From Bacillota bacterium (GTDB taxonomy: Bacteria > Bacillota > UBA4882 > UBA8346), in assembly GCA_023426245.1 (NCBI GenBank), contig JAFABB010000024.1:124001-188000 (forward strand): 64,000 bases of DNA. The letters run 5' to 3'. Under the pieces are notes generated by a model. It was not told where the DNA came from, searched no databases, and was given only the letters and a program-made list of their open reading frames with translations. Every line of letters starts with the position of its first letter. Within the stretch, counting starts at the first letter, position 1. This document shows positions 52,104 through 61,733 of this stretch, piece by piece. The translations under genes were made by a program, and so were the position numbers.

Positions 52104-52136
52104 GCGAAGATCCCGGTTTCCCGTTGCCTTCGCCTT
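52100..52136 (-). terminator. Terminator of the beta-glucosidase gene
   Basis: GCGAAG (52104-52109) pairs with CTTCGC (52128-52133), with an internal CCGGTTTCCCG element; six T follow on minus. Confidence 0.6.
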
Positions 52137-52164
52137 ATTTGTTCCGGATTCAATCATTGAAAAC

Positions 52165-54348
52165 TTACCTCACCACTAACCTCGTCTTTAAAAGATCCTG
52201 ATCCCTGGAGCTCGAACCGACCATCACCGTAAATTCGCCCGGTTCAATCATATACTTTTCTTCCGAAGTCACGATAAATAAATCCAAAGTGGATAATGGG
52301 ATTTCAACCCTTTTGGTTTCACCTTTTCGAACCTCAACCTTTGTAAATCCTTTCAACTGTTTCACCGGAGTAACCACCGAACTCACCATATCTTCCACGT
52401 AAAGTTGAACCGTCTCCATTCCGTCAACCGCTCCGCTATTGGTGACATCAACCTGAACCGTAACAGAATCTCCGGGCAGGCAATGATCTTTGGACAGGGT
52501 TAGGTTGCCATAGCGAAAACTGGTATAGGATAATCCATACCCAAAGCTGAAAAGGGGAGAATCCGGCATGTCCATATATCGGGCAGGGCCGTGCCAACCG
52601 GGAAGCTGATTGTAATAAACAGGGAGTTGCCCGGTATGGTAGGGGAAAGATATACTCAGTTTACCGCTGGGGTTAATCTCTCCAAATAAAATTTCAGCCG
52701 CGGCTTGTCCTCCCAAAGCCCCGGAATTAAAGGTCTCCAGAATCGCATCGGCTTGCTCCGCCACCTCGGGGATGGCTAGAGGCTTCCCATTCACCAATAT
52801 GACAACCAGCGGTTTGCCTAACTCTTTCAACCGTTTGACCAACAATGATTGAGCACCGGAGAGACTTAAATCCGCCCGATCCTTGATCTCGCCGTTTTGG
52901 GCCAGGCAATCGCCGATAACTGCAATGACGACCTCAGCCCCGGATGCCAGTTCTACCGCCGCTGCGATATTCTGAGAATCAGCATCCATAATATCGCAGC
53001 CTTTGTCATACAAAACCTCAATTCCTCTTGCTTCAGCCAGTCTCTTGATTCCGGCCAGCATGGTCTGGCATGGAGCCAACGGTACCGCATGGGGATTGGG
53101 ATCGGGATGGGAGAAGAACGTCCAATCTCCGAACTGGGCCTGGATATCGTCGGCGTTGGGGCCGATCACGGCAATTCGTTTCAAATGGCTGCTAAGAGGA
53201 AGCGTATGATTTTCATTCTTCAAAAGCACCATGGACTCCCGGGTGATCTGCAAATTTTTCTCTAGGTGTTCAGGACAATTAAAGATCGCAGCATTAGCAC
53301 TAAATTGAGCCCGGCGTTTTTGATCGAAAAGGCCTAGTGAAAATTTAACGGCCAAAATCCGCTTTACCGATTCATTGATATAACTCTCGGGAAAAAGCCC
53401 TTTTTGGGCCAACTTGACTGCAGAGTCATAAAAATCGTTGGTATTCATAATCATATCATTACCGGCCACCACGGCTTTTTGAGTGGCCTCATCCATATCT
53501 AAAGTCAGATGCTGAGTCGTAACCAGACTACCGGTATTATTCCAATCCGTTACTACAAAACCCTTGAAGCCAATCTCTTCTTTTAATATTTTCCGTAATA
53601 TTTTAGGGTTTGCCGACACCGGAGTTCCGTCGATGGACTGATACCCGGCCATAAAAGTCGCGCATCCGGCCTCTACAGCCTTTTGAAAAGGCGGCAAAAA
53701 GATGGAGCGGATACTCCGGAAGGAGACCTCGGAATCGTATGAATCACGTCCACCGGTGCTTTCGCCGTAAGCTAAAAAATGCTTGGCGCAGGCCAGGATG
53801 CTGTCCGGTTCAGCCAAAGATTTTCCCTGATAGCCTTTGATAATCGCCGCTCCTAGGACTCCGATTAAATACGGATCCTCTCCGAAGGTTTCATCGATCC
53901 GGCCCCACCGCAAATCCCGGCCAATACACAAAACCGGGGAAAAAGTCCAGTGAAGACCATCCGCTGCAACTTCCCGGGCGGTAACCCGCCCGACTGTTTC
54001 CAGCGAGCTTTCATTCCAACTGCATGACAAGGCCAATTGGGATGGAAATACGGTGGCCCGAGTATTGAGGGCATGACCGTGAATGGCATCAATTCCAAAC
54101 AATATCGGAATCCCATGCGGGGTTGATTCGGTAAGTTCCTGAAGGCGCCGGGCATTATCACCCAATACATGGAGAAAAGAACCGGCGAATTTTTTCGTAA
54201 CCCAGTCCTCGGCCTCATTCAGGCTTACCTGGTTGTAGCTGACCTGGAGCATTTGACCGATCTTTTCTTCCAGCGACATTTTAGAAAGCAAGTCATTAAC
54301 CCGTTGTTCGATAGGAAGTGAGGAATTTTGATAGTCAAGTATTATCAT
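52165..54348 (-). CDS. Family 3 beta-glucosidase/beta-xylosidase
   Basis: About 727 residues, no signal peptide, so an intracellular exo-glycosidase acting on imported oligosaccharides. GH3 barrel with KIGQMLQVS, FGIDAIHGHALN, KHFLAYGESTGGRDSY and nucleophile Asp in GFVVTDWNN; GH3_C domain (VIAVIGDCLAQNGEIKDRAD, LVVILVNGKPL); C-terminal fibronectin-like domain (VTNSGAVDGMETVQLYVEDM). The ATG at 54348 follows AAGGATG; a TTG 12 codons upstream lacks a site. Monocistronic with its own terminator. Fits the xylan-degrading theme of 3-9 kb but lies 43 kb away. Confidence 0.92.
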   Translation of the reverse strand: MIILDYQNSSLPIEQRVNDLLSKMSLEEKIGQMLQVSYNQVSLNEAEDWVTKKFAGSFLHVLGDNARRLQELTESTPHGIPILFGIDAIHGHALNTRATVFPSQLALSCSWNESSLETVGRVTAREVAADGLHWTFSPVLCIGRDLRWGRIDETFGEDPYLIGVLGAAIIKGYQGKSLAEPDSILACAKHFLAYGESTGGRDSYDSEVSFRSIRSIFLPPFQKAVEAGCATFMAGYQSIDGTPVSANPKILRKILKEEIGFKGFVVTDWNNTGSLVTTQHLTLDMDEATQKAVVAGNDMIMNTNDFYDSAVKLAQKGLFPESYINESVKRILAVKFSLGLFDQKRRAQFSANAAIFNCPEHLEKNLQITRESMVLLKNENHTLPLSSHLKRIAVIGPNADDIQAQFGDWTFFSHPDPNPHAVPLAPCQTMLAGIKRLAEARGIEVLYDKGCDIMDADSQNIAAAVELASGAEVVIAVIGDCLAQNGEIKDRADLSLSGAQSLLVKRLKELGKPLVVILVNGKPLAIPEVAEQADAILETFNSGALGGQAAAEILFGEINPSGKLSISFPYHTGQLPVYYNQLPGWHGPARYMDMPDSPLFSFGYGLSYTSFRYGNLTLSKDHCLPGDSVTVQVDVTNSGAVDGMETVQLYVEDMVSSVVTPVKQLKGFTKVEVRKGETKRVEIPLSTLDLFIVTSEEKYMIEPGEFTVMVGSSSRDQDLLKTRLVVR

Positions 54349-54574
54349 GAAAAATTCATCCTTTTTTGCCAGATTTCGGACCAAGTATTATCATAACATA
54401 TTCATGGTGTCGGTTAAATTAAAAAACCCTCGGCTTCAAAGAAAATTTAAAGTAATTTTCTGAGCCAAGGATTCTCTTTTTTACATGAACTACATCAACT
54501 AAATACAACGGCATCGGAACGATTTTTGATAACCTTAGAGACAAACATTTTCTAATAACGACTTGAAATCCAAA

Positions 54575-54736
54575 TCATTTCTTGCTTTGCTGCTGCTGCT
54601 TTTTATTCATCCCCTGTTCCGTTGAATTTTGACTCGTGAATTCAGAACTCACTTCTTGATCTGTTTTCGGAGTGATCTCTTTTGCTATCTCTTGATCGCT
54701 ATCGGACGTTTTCTGAAACCGATTCTTTTTTACCAC
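54575..54736 (-). CDS. Small hydrophilic protein, possibly spore-protein-like
   Basis: 53 residues from a GTG with GGAAGGAAG upstream: MVKKNRFQKTSDSDQEIAKE, then TDQEVSSEFTSQNSTEQGMN and a KKQQQQSKK tail. The Gln/Lys-rich, disordered composition and the EFTSQN segment recall gamma-type small acid-soluble spore proteins (EFASETN), but the match is loose. If right, the host sporulates. It stands alone between convergent units. Confidence 0.45.
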   Translation of the reverse strand: MVKKNRFQKTSDSDQEIAKEITPKTDQEVSSEFTSQNSTEQGMNKKQQQQSKK

Positions 54737-54989
54737 GTGCTTCCTTCCTTTCACTAATTGGAAATATTTCTGGCTTTAGTATCTCACCTAGTAAAAGGAT
54801 CAACCTGTAATTTGATGATAATAACACCAATTTTTGCCATACAATCCAGTGATTCCACACTGGACATTTTCTTCCTCTCGATTTATAGTAAAACTATCTA
54901 TCTTCATCACGTTATCAACGAAGGCTACCGGTTTTTTAAGCATTTTTGATGATATTATAGTCTCCACTTATCAAAAAGGAGTGAAGTCC

Positions 54990-55094
54990 ATGATCTGTCC
55001 GCAATGCGGAAAATATCGGCTCCTCAAAGCCGAGGGGAAATGGTTTTGTCCCCATTGCTATCATGTATATCATCGTCTGCCGTTATACGGTTGA
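54990..55094 (+). CDS. 34-residue zinc-ribbon protein
   Basis: MICPQCGKYRLLKAEGKWFC, then PHCYHVYHRLPLYG: a minimal CxxC-x14-CxxC zinc ribbon. AAAAAGGAG seven bases before the ATG supports translation. Convergent with mtnA, whose stop lies 20 bases beyond. Function unknown. Confidence 0.6.
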   Translation: MICPQCGKYRLLKAEGKWFCPHCYHVYHRLPLYG

Positions 55095-55113
55095 GTTCCT
55101 TCATTTCCGTCTT

Positions 55114-56160
55114 TCAGCCACCAGTATTTGACTCCTTCCAACTTCGAAGCGTTTTTTCAAAGTCTCCGGTCGCAACACCGCACTCCGTTATGATTCCCGT
55201 CACAAAACGGGCCGGAGTCATATCGAATGCCGGATTATAGACCTTAACCCCTTCAGGAGCCACCAGCGTGCCGCCAAAAGATGTTACTTCACTGGCGGCC
55301 CGTTCTTCAATGGGGATTTCTTCTCCATTCTTTAGGTTAAGATCAATGGTTGATAAGGGAGCGGCAACATAAAATGGAATTTTATGCTCTTTCGCCAGCA
55401 CTGCAACGCCATACGTACCAATTTTATTAGCCACATCGCCATTTGCGGTAATTCGATCCGCGCCGACAATGACGGCTTGAACCTTCCCGATCCTCATGAC
55501 GGAAGCCGCCATGTTATCGGTTATTAAAGTAACTGGTATTCCTTCCTGCATCAATTCCCATGCTGTTAACCGGGCGCCTTGGAGTAATGGCCTAGTTTCG
55601 TCGGCGTAAACCGCAATTTGTTTCCCCTGTTCGACTGCAACCCGAATTACGGCTAGGGCAGTCCCATAAACCGAAGTTGCCAGCGCTCCGGCATTGCAGT
55701 GGGTCAAAACGGTCATTCCACTCGCAAGCAGAGCGGCGCCGTTTTCGCCAATTTTTCGGTTGACTACGGCATCCTCGGAGGCAATCTTTTTCGCTTCCTC
55801 CGTGAGCCGGAGGATGATTTGTTCCGGATTAAGTCCGCTGCTGGTATCCAACACCTTTTTTTGACGGTCTAGAGCCCAGAATAAATTGACCGCTGTGGGT
55901 CGGGTTGCTGCCAATTCTTTGATAACATAGGCTACTTGTTCCCTAAAATCGGAATTTTGGCGGACTTGACCGGCGCCCAATACGACTCCAAAAGCAGCTG
56001 CAATCCCAATAGCCGGTGCCCCCCGTACCTGAAGGCGCCGGATAGTTTCTGCCACTGTTTCATAACGGTCTGTGGTAATATACTCGACTTTAGAAGGCAA
56101 TAAGGTCTGATCCAATATTTTTAGAAAACCGTTTTGCCATTCAAGGGTATTCCAATTCAT
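55114..56160 (-). CDS. mtnA: S-methyl-5-thioribose-1-phosphate isomerase
   Basis: 348 residues; converts methylthioribose-1-phosphate to methylthioribulose-1-phosphate in methionine salvage. Family motifs: RRLQVRGAPAIGIAAAFGVV, TVLTHCNAGALATSVYGTAL (catalytic Cys), YADETRPLLQGARLTAWEL, VIVGADRITANGDVANKIGT (catalytic Asp). ATG 56160 follows AGGAG by seven bases and gives the usual length; an ATG at 56232 lies just after the mtnP stop without a site. Follows mtnP in one operon, so the two enzymes act in sequence on methylthioadenosine. Confidence 0.95.
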   Translation of the reverse strand: MNWNTLEWQNGFLKILDQTLLPSKVEYITTDRYETVAETIRRLQVRGAPAIGIAAAFGVVLGAGQVRQNSDFREQVAYVIKELAATRPTAVNLFWALDRQKKVLDTSSGLNPEQIILRLTEEAKKIASEDAVVNRKIGENGAALLASGMTVLTHCNAGALATSVYGTALAVIRVAVEQGKQIAVYADETRPLLQGARLTAWELMQEGIPVTLITDNMAASVMRIGKVQAVIVGADRITANGDVANKIGTYGVAVLAKEHKIPFYVAAPLSTIDLNLKNGEEIPIEERAASEVTSFGGTLVAPEGVKVYNPAFDMTPARFVTGIITECGVATGDFEKTLRSWKESNTGG

Positions 56161-56246
56161 TTGATTACTCCTGACGGGGGCTATTCCCCAAAATTTACAA
56201 TGCCTATTGATTGTTTCAATTTCAAATCGCAATGGTCAAGTTAAAT

Positions 56247-57023
56247 TTACTTTTTTTGACAAACGCAATGAAATTCGTGGTCAGCGGTAATGATATAATT
56301 GGTGATGACATCTCTCAATTTACCCTCGTTCAAGGCCATGACCTGTTTAACTTCGCCATGATTCAAAGGAGCAACGGTAATTCCGGCCGCCCAATTCGTA
56401 ATGATGCTTAAGTTGGCATAACAAATCCCCAATTCCCTGGCAAGAACCGTTTCCGGAATGCCAGTCATCCCAACCACGGTTCCTCCCAACATCCGAAACA
56501 TTTTTATTTCCGCAGCGGTCTCATACCGCGGGCCTTCAAAGCAAACATAACATCCGCCAAGTTGAACCGGGATGTTCAATTTAGCCGCCACTTTACTCAA
56601 CTCTAGCCGCATGGACAGACAATAAGGATCGGTCATGTCAATATGGGCCTTTTGGACATCTCCATCTTCATAAAAAGTTAACGGCCGTTGTTTGGTGAAA
56701 TCCAACAGCTGATCAACAATCACCATGGTTCCCGGTGCCAATTCGGGTGTTAAACCGCCCACCGCCGTTGTTGCCACAATGCGTCTAACACCAAGGCTAT
56801 GGAGTCCCCAAAGATTAGCCCGAAAATTGATTTGATGGGGCAACACCGAATGATCTTGACCATGCCTGGGAAGAAACACGACTTCAATATCGCCGAGTTT
56901 GCCGATAAAGGGTTTAATTTCGCCATAAGGGGTTTCCACTTTTACTTCCCTGACCTGCGAAAGCAAATCAGGCCGGTAAAAACCGGAGCCGCCGATAATT
57001 CCGTAATGAATTTTGTCCATCAT
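56247..57023 (-). CDS. mtnP: S-methyl-5'-thioadenosine phosphorylase
   Basis: 258 residues; cleaves methylthioadenosine with phosphate to adenine and methylthioribose-1-phosphate. Signatures: YGIIGGSGFYRPDLL, VVFLPRHGQDHSVLPHQINF, ATTAVGGLTPELAPGTMVIV, YVCFEGPRYETAAEIKMFRM, VGMTGIPETVLARELGICYA. Two adjacent ATGs follow AAGGAGG; the first overlaps the helicase stop by four bases. Operon mrfA-mtnP-mtnA. Some members prefer methylthioinosine or adenosine. Confidence 0.93.
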   Translation of the reverse strand: MMDKIHYGIIGGSGFYRPDLLSQVREVKVETPYGEIKPFIGKLGDIEVVFLPRHGQDHSVLPHQINFRANLWGLHSLGVRRIVATTAVGGLTPELAPGTMVIVDQLLDFTKQRPLTFYEDGDVQKAHIDMTDPYCLSMRLELSKVAAKLNIPVQLGGCYVCFEGPRYETAAEIKMFRMLGGTVVGMTGIPETVLARELGICYANLSIITNWAAGITVAPLNHGEVKQVMALNEGKLRDVITNYIITADHEFHCVCQKK

Positions 57024-59488
57024 TTCTTCCTCCTTAGTATGGCCAACTTTTGGCGTAATTGTTGTTCAACTTTATCCGGTAATCTGACTAAAGGCGGATA
57101 GGGTAGGTTTTCCTGAGACGCGCTTTGATTTGCATCGGTTTGAACTGCAGAACTCGTAACAGCCGCAGGTACATAAGGCTCGATTTCCAATAAATCGTGA
57201 AGAATAACCAATGCCGCTTCTTTATCGGGTATTCTACCCTTAGGAGTTGTGTCCGGATCCAGCTGTGGATTGGGAGGCAGCGGCGAACCCACACAAGACG
57301 GGCAACCGGCTTCACAACTGCAAGCAGATATTAACTCCAAGGCGGCCTGGAAAATCTGCTCGGCCTTATCGAACGAACGCTGGGCAAAGCCGATGCCGCC
57401 CGGATATTTATCGTAAATGAATAAGGACGGAGCTCCATTATTCATCAAATCAACCATCGAGCCGATATCCCCGCTATCACACATCACCAAAAAAGGCAAA
57501 ACTTCCGAAATCACATTGGCAATTCCCAGCAGTCCTTCCACTGGCTCCCGCCCGAAGTCTTTCACTAAATGCAAAGTGCTGGCCGGCGGTATGACCCAAA
57601 AAGCCTTCGTCTGCATAAGGGAAGGATCAAGGCTGATCTTTCCAAAACCGATGCTATCCCGGGAACCGAACTTAATTTTCCGGAACAAATAAGGTTTGAT
57701 CATGACCTCAACATCCCCGAAACCAGTGACCGACTTACGCCAATTGCTTTCAATCTCTTTTTCAGTCGTAGTGATCTGGACTTCGGTAATAGACTGGGTA
57801 TAATAATCCACTTCAATTTTTTGAACGTAAGAGACTTTTTGGGGCACATTCATTTCTTTCACAAAATAGGTCTCACCGTCATGGATATAAATGGCTTCGG
57901 TGTAAATCTGTTGGTAGGCGCTGGCCTCGTCTAAAGTACCGATAACTTTTTTGGGTTCCATGGTGATGTCCACGATGCTGAAAGTATTATCGGACATGTT
58001 TCTAAGCGCCACTTCAGCAGAAGGAAATCCGGAGCTCCGCCAATACCACTTACCGTTGATTTGTTTGAGTTCTCCGGCTTCAGCCAGCAATTCCATGATA
58101 GCCGGAGAATATGAACCGAATTGATAGCAATCTCCGGCTCCAAGAGGCGCCTCAAAGGCGGCGCTGCGTAAATGTCCCATTAACAAATGGGGATTGTCCG
58201 GATCGACGACGGCTGATTCCGGACTCTGTTCAAAAAAGTAATTCGGGTGTTTCACCAAATACTGATCAATCGGATTTTGGTGCGGGATATAAATCACCAA
58301 CGACTCTTCCTTCGATCGCCCCGCGCGGCCAGCTTGCTGCCAGGTTGAAGCGATGGTTCCGGGATACCCCACCAGCAGACAGGCTTCCAATTGCCCGATA
58401 TCAATACCGAGTTCCAAGGCATTGGTGCTGGTAACTCCCAGTAATTCTCCGCTAAACAATTGACGTTCAATCTCCCGCCGCTCTTCCGGAAGGTATCCCC
58501 CACGGTATGCCCGAATTTTTTTTGCCAAAGTCGGACTATGTTTCTGAAGCTGATCTTGAACATACCGGTACATCAATTCCGTAACCACTCTGGTTTTAGT
58601 AAAAGCGATGGTAGGAATCCTCTCCCGGATTAACTCCGTCATTAAAGCCGCCGCTTCTGAATTGGCACTTCTCCGCTCGGTTTTCGTTTGGTCAAGATAG
58701 GGCGGATTCCAAAAAACAAAATATTTACTACCCCTTGGCGCGCCGTCATGATCAATAATGCTCATCGGGACGCCTAAAAGGCTTTCAGCATGTTGCAACG
58801 GGTTATTGATAGTGGCCGAAGTACCAATAAAGACAGGAGTACTGCCATAGTTGGCGCAAATGCGCCGCAGGCGACGGATTACATTGGCCACGTTTGAACC
58901 AAACACTCCCCGGTAGGTGTGAATTTCATCAAACACCACCAACTCAAGATGGGTAAAAAAGTTAGACCAGCCCGGATGTTTCGGTAGAATCCCTTGATGA
59001 AGCATATCGGGGTTGGTTAGAATAAAATTCCCCTGGTCACGCAATTTTTTACGGACACTCACCGAGGTATCCCCATCATAAGTTCCCATCACAGGTTTAA
59101 GGCCGCTAAAGCCTTCGCTCAAACGGTTCAAGGCTTTAAGTTGGTCCTGAGCCAGCGCTTTTGTAGGATAGAGAAAAAGGGCCCTCGCCTGTCCGTCGCG
59201 GATATAATTTTCCAAAGCCGGAATTAGATAACAAAGTGATTTACCACTTGCCGTTCCGGTAACAATGACCGTATGATGTCCCTGCCGGACTTCGTTGATA
59301 GCTGACGCCTGGTGGGAATATAATTCATTGATTCCCCGGGTCGCAAGTAATTGCCTAACTTCCGGTGATAATGGCGGGGATACCTCACCATATTCCGCCT
59401 CTTTACTGGGAATGTGGTGAATAAAAGCAACCTGTTCTTGATAATAGTCGCTGGAAGTTAACTCTTTCAAAAAACGCTGTGCGTCCAT
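57020..59488 (-). CDS. mrfA: DEAD/DEAH-box DNA helicase, MrfA/YprA family
   Basis: 822 residues. The family in Bacillus subtilis is a 3'-5' DNA helicase involved in mitomycin C repair. Domains: RecA1 with Q-region (LYSHQASAINEV), Walker A VTGTASGKSLCY and DEIH box; RecA2 with motif VI WQQAGRAGRS; MrfA-specific C-terminal DUF1998-type zinc domain with four cysteines in CSCEAGCPSCVGSPLPPNPQ (about residue 730). GAGGGAG precedes the ATG. First gene of the unit with mtnP and mtnA; the link to methionine salvage is probably just co-transcription. Confidence 0.92.
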   Translation of the reverse strand: MDAQRFLKELTSSDYYQEQVAFIHHIPSKEAEYGEVSPPLSPEVRQLLATRGINELYSHQASAINEVRQGHHTVIVTGTASGKSLCYLIPALENYIRDGQARALFLYPTKALAQDQLKALNRLSEGFSGLKPVMGTYDGDTSVSVRKKLRDQGNFILTNPDMLHQGILPKHPGWSNFFTHLELVVFDEIHTYRGVFGSNVANVIRRLRRICANYGSTPVFIGTSATINNPLQHAESLLGVPMSIIDHDGAPRGSKYFVFWNPPYLDQTKTERRSANSEAAALMTELIRERIPTIAFTKTRVVTELMYRYVQDQLQKHSPTLAKKIRAYRGGYLPEERREIERQLFSGELLGVTSTNALELGIDIGQLEACLLVGYPGTIASTWQQAGRAGRSKEESLVIYIPHQNPIDQYLVKHPNYFFEQSPESAVVDPDNPHLLMGHLRSAAFEAPLGAGDCYQFGSYSPAIMELLAEAGELKQINGKWYWRSSGFPSAEVALRNMSDNTFSIVDITMEPKKVIGTLDEASAYQQIYTEAIYIHDGETYFVKEMNVPQKVSYVQKIEVDYYTQSITEVQITTTEKEIESNWRKSVTGFGDVEVMIKPYLFRKIKFGSRDSIGFGKISLDPSLMQTKAFWVIPPASTLHLVKDFGREPVEGLLGIANVISEVLPFLVMCDSGDIGSMVDLMNNGAPSLFIYDKYPGGIGFAQRSFDKAEQIFQAALELISACSCEAGCPSCVGSPLPPNPQLDPDTTPKGRIPDKEAALVILHDLLEIEPYVPAAVTSSAVQTDANQSASQENLPYPPLVRLPDKVEQQLRQKLAILRRKK

Positions 59489-59904
59489 TTTCTCCCTCGT
59501 TCCAAATGTGTAATAATCTTTCGACGGACTGGCGGGAGTTCCTGCAAGAAATGGTTCTTGGTTTGAAACTAAAGATTCAAAAATGACCGATTGTTGCTAA
59601 AACCAGAAGTGATTTTTATCAGTTATTTAACAATCGTTAACTTTACTTCAGTTCGGAAACGGTTTAAAATTCATTACAAATAAATAGCGATGGTATGTTG
59701 TTATTTCCCTTAATAAGTAGGTAAATCTTGTTGAATTTACGGAACCAACGGCTCTAAATATCATTTCAACTATGGTAGAGACCATTTGAGTTCCCGGTCG
59801 GTGTTTATCCAATCGAAAATGAATAGAAAGCGGTTTAGTATTCTGCTTTGATCCCCAAAGGGACTGAGACAGAATCAAGAATGGCGCTGTTCTTATTTTT
59901 CATG
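59489..59904. other. Divergent intergenic region, no gene seen
   Basis: AT-rich spacer between the helicase and the plus-strand genes. A minus reading frame (59648-59878) has no ribosome site and low-complexity content. Both divergent promoters must lie here, but none matches consensus well. Confidence 0.4.
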
Positions 59905-59933
59905 ATGCCTTCTTGACGATGTCGGGAAGGCAT
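59905..59933 (+). terminator. Stem-loop before the P-loop gene
   Basis: ATGCCTTC and GAAGGCAT form an 8-bp stem with a 13-base loop followed by TTGTT, 43 bases upstream of the start at 59976. Confidence 0.4.
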
Positions 59934-59975
59934 TTGTTATGTTTGAAAACAAAACGGATGAAAAAGGATTAGCTT

Positions 59976-60473
59976 ATGGACCATCGGATACTAATATTTT
60001 TCGGTAAAACCGGGGCCGGAAAGAATTATCTGGCCCGGTTTTTTGAAAAAGAATTCGGCTATTATTGGTATGATGCGGATATGGATCTGACTCCGGAGAT
60101 GGTTCAATCCGTCAAAAGTAAACGAGCGTTCACAACGGAAATGAGGGCCCGCTATTTTGGCATCGTGAAGCTAAAAATAAGAGCACTCCTCCCTACTGAG
60201 AAAAAGATTGTAATTACCCAGGGACTCTTTAAGAATATTAACCGCCACGATTTGAGAAAAGAATTCCCGACGATGCACTGGGTCTGGGTGGATGCCGAAC
60301 AAAGAGTTATCGAAAAAAGAATTTTGAAACGAAACAATATGGTAACCCCGGAATATGCCCGCAAGATTAATGCATATTTCGAAGAGCCGGACTTTCATTG
60401 CTATAAAATCTTCAATAACAATGGAGAAACCGAAACACTCATCCAAGCCCGGCAGATCGAAAAAGATTTCTAA
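59976..60473 (+). CDS. P-loop NTPase, gluconate/shikimate-kinase-like
   Basis: 165 residues of the small kinase fold: FFGKTGAGKNYLARFFEKEF (P-loop), then DADMDLTPEMV, KIVITQGLFKNINRHDLRKE and VWVDAEQRVIEKRILKRN. The layout resembles gluconokinases, but the Walker A motif ends in GKN instead of GKS/T, removing the usual Mg-coordinating hydroxyl. AAAAGGAT precedes the ATG. It precedes an aminotransferase gene by 69 bases. Substrate unknown. Confidence 0.6.
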   Translation: MDHRILIFFGKTGAGKNYLARFFEKEFGYYWYDADMDLTPEMVQSVKSKRAFTTEMRARYFGIVKLKIRALLPTEKKIVITQGLFKNINRHDLRKEFPTMHWVWVDAEQRVIEKRILKRNNMVTPEYARKINAYFEEPDFHCYKIFNNNGETETLIQARQIEKDF

Positions 60474-60542
60474 TTGGTTGCAATCTGAGTTCCTATAACC
60501 TAAAATAAGATAAACAGGGAAACAGAAAAAGGTTGTGATACT

Positions 60543-61691
60543 ATGCAATTTAATGATTTCAAACTGGAACGTTATTTTGCCAAATATGAATTTAATGTGG
60601 AATATCTGTTAAGTCCTTCGGATTGTGAGAGTTTAAGTATTCCGGAATTACTGGAGTATGCCGATGATGACGGAAAAAAAATGTGGTCGGGTCTAAAGCT
60701 GGGGTACACCGAATCCAAAGGGCATCCGGAGCTTAGAGAGACCATTGCCGGGCTATACCAAAAGATTTCAACGGAAGATCTTTTAGTGATCACTCCGGAA
60801 GAAGGCATCTTGATTGCTTTGAACGCCATCTTGAAACCGGGTGATGGCGTGGTCTCCATTTACCCGGCCTATCAATCACTGCTGGAGATACCGCGCGCTT
60901 TAGGCTGTAAAGTTACGACCTGGCCGCTGGAAGCTAAGAACGACGGTAATTGGACCTTGGATTTGAATAAGCTGGAAAACAGTATTGACCACCGGACGAG
61001 ACTGTTAATCGTTAACTTTCCCCATAATCCCAGTGGTTTTTTGCCCTCACGGGAACTTTTCGGAGAGATGATTGACCTGGCAAGACGAAATAATCTCTAT
61101 ATATTATCCGATGAAATGTATTGGTTATCGGAACACCATCCGGACGACCGTTTGCCCGCTATGGCCGATAGTTATGAAAAAGGCGTCTCTTTATTCGGTC
61201 TTTCCAAAACTTTCGGCCTACCGGGTTTGCGCATCGGATGGCTGGCTACCAGAGACAGTGCCCTAATGGCTCGCTGTTCCAGTTTAAAAGATTATACTAC
61301 CATTTGCTGCAGCGCTCCCAGCGAAGTTCTGGCCCTCATCGGTTTGAAGGCTAAAGAACAGTTAATCGCCAGGAGTTTGAAAATTATTAAAAAGAACCTG
61401 GCCCTTGCCGGAGAATTCTTTGGAAAATACCCGGAAACCTTCCGATGGTTCCCTCCCAAGGCCGGTTCGACCGCATTCCCGGCTTTGATCACAAATATCC
61501 CGGTAGAAACCTTTTGTGAAGATGTGGTGAGCAAGAAAAATTTAATGATCCTCCCGGGTACCGTATTTGACTTAGGGCAGGATCTCGGCTCAAACACGGA
61601 AACTTGTCCAGGAAATCATTTCCGGGTCGGGCTGGGGCGAAATAATTTCCCCATAGCCCTGGAAAAGCTCGGTGAATATTTGAAACGTTAA
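60543..61691 (+). CDS. PLP-dependent class I/II aminotransferase
   Basis: 382 residues, fold-type I. Seen: cofactor region PEEGILIALNAILKPGDGVV, NFPHNPSGFLPSRELF (Asn contacting the PLP ring region), DEMYWL (Asp to PLP N1), Schiff-base Lys in FGLSKTFGLPGLRIGWLATR, and the C-terminal substrate-carboxylate Arg in HFRVGLGR. Likely amino-acid aminotransferase of the DapL/ArAT/AlaA group; substrate open. Followed by the P1 peptidase gene, with which it may share a transcript. Confidence 0.88.
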   Translation: MQFNDFKLERYFAKYEFNVEYLLSPSDCESLSIPELLEYADDDGKKMWSGLKLGYTESKGHPELRETIAGLYQKISTEDLLVITPEEGILIALNAILKPGDGVVSIYPAYQSLLEIPRALGCKVTTWPLEAKNDGNWTLDLNKLENSIDHRTRLLIVNFPHNPSGFLPSRELFGEMIDLARRNNLYILSDEMYWLSEHHPDDRLPAMADSYEKGVSLFGLSKTFGLPGLRIGWLATRDSALMARCSSLKDYTTICCSAPSEVLALIGLKAKEQLIARSLKIIKKNLALAGEFFGKYPETFRWFPPKAGSTAFPALITNIPVETFCEDVVSKKNLMILPGTVFDLGQDLGSNTETCPGNHFRVGLGRNNFPIALEKLGEYLKR

Positions 61692-61733
61692 GGGTTACAA
61701 AACGATTCGTTAACAATGAAGGTGTTTTCCATA

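Noticed and set aside
55024..56232. Longer mtnA beginning at ATG 56232
   Set aside because: The added 24 residues fall between mtnP and a clear AGGAG site at ATG 56160, and do not fit the family N-terminus.
59648..59878. 76-codon minus frame in the helicase/P-loop gap
   Set aside because: No ribosome site, no recognisable motif and composition unlike the neighbouring genes.
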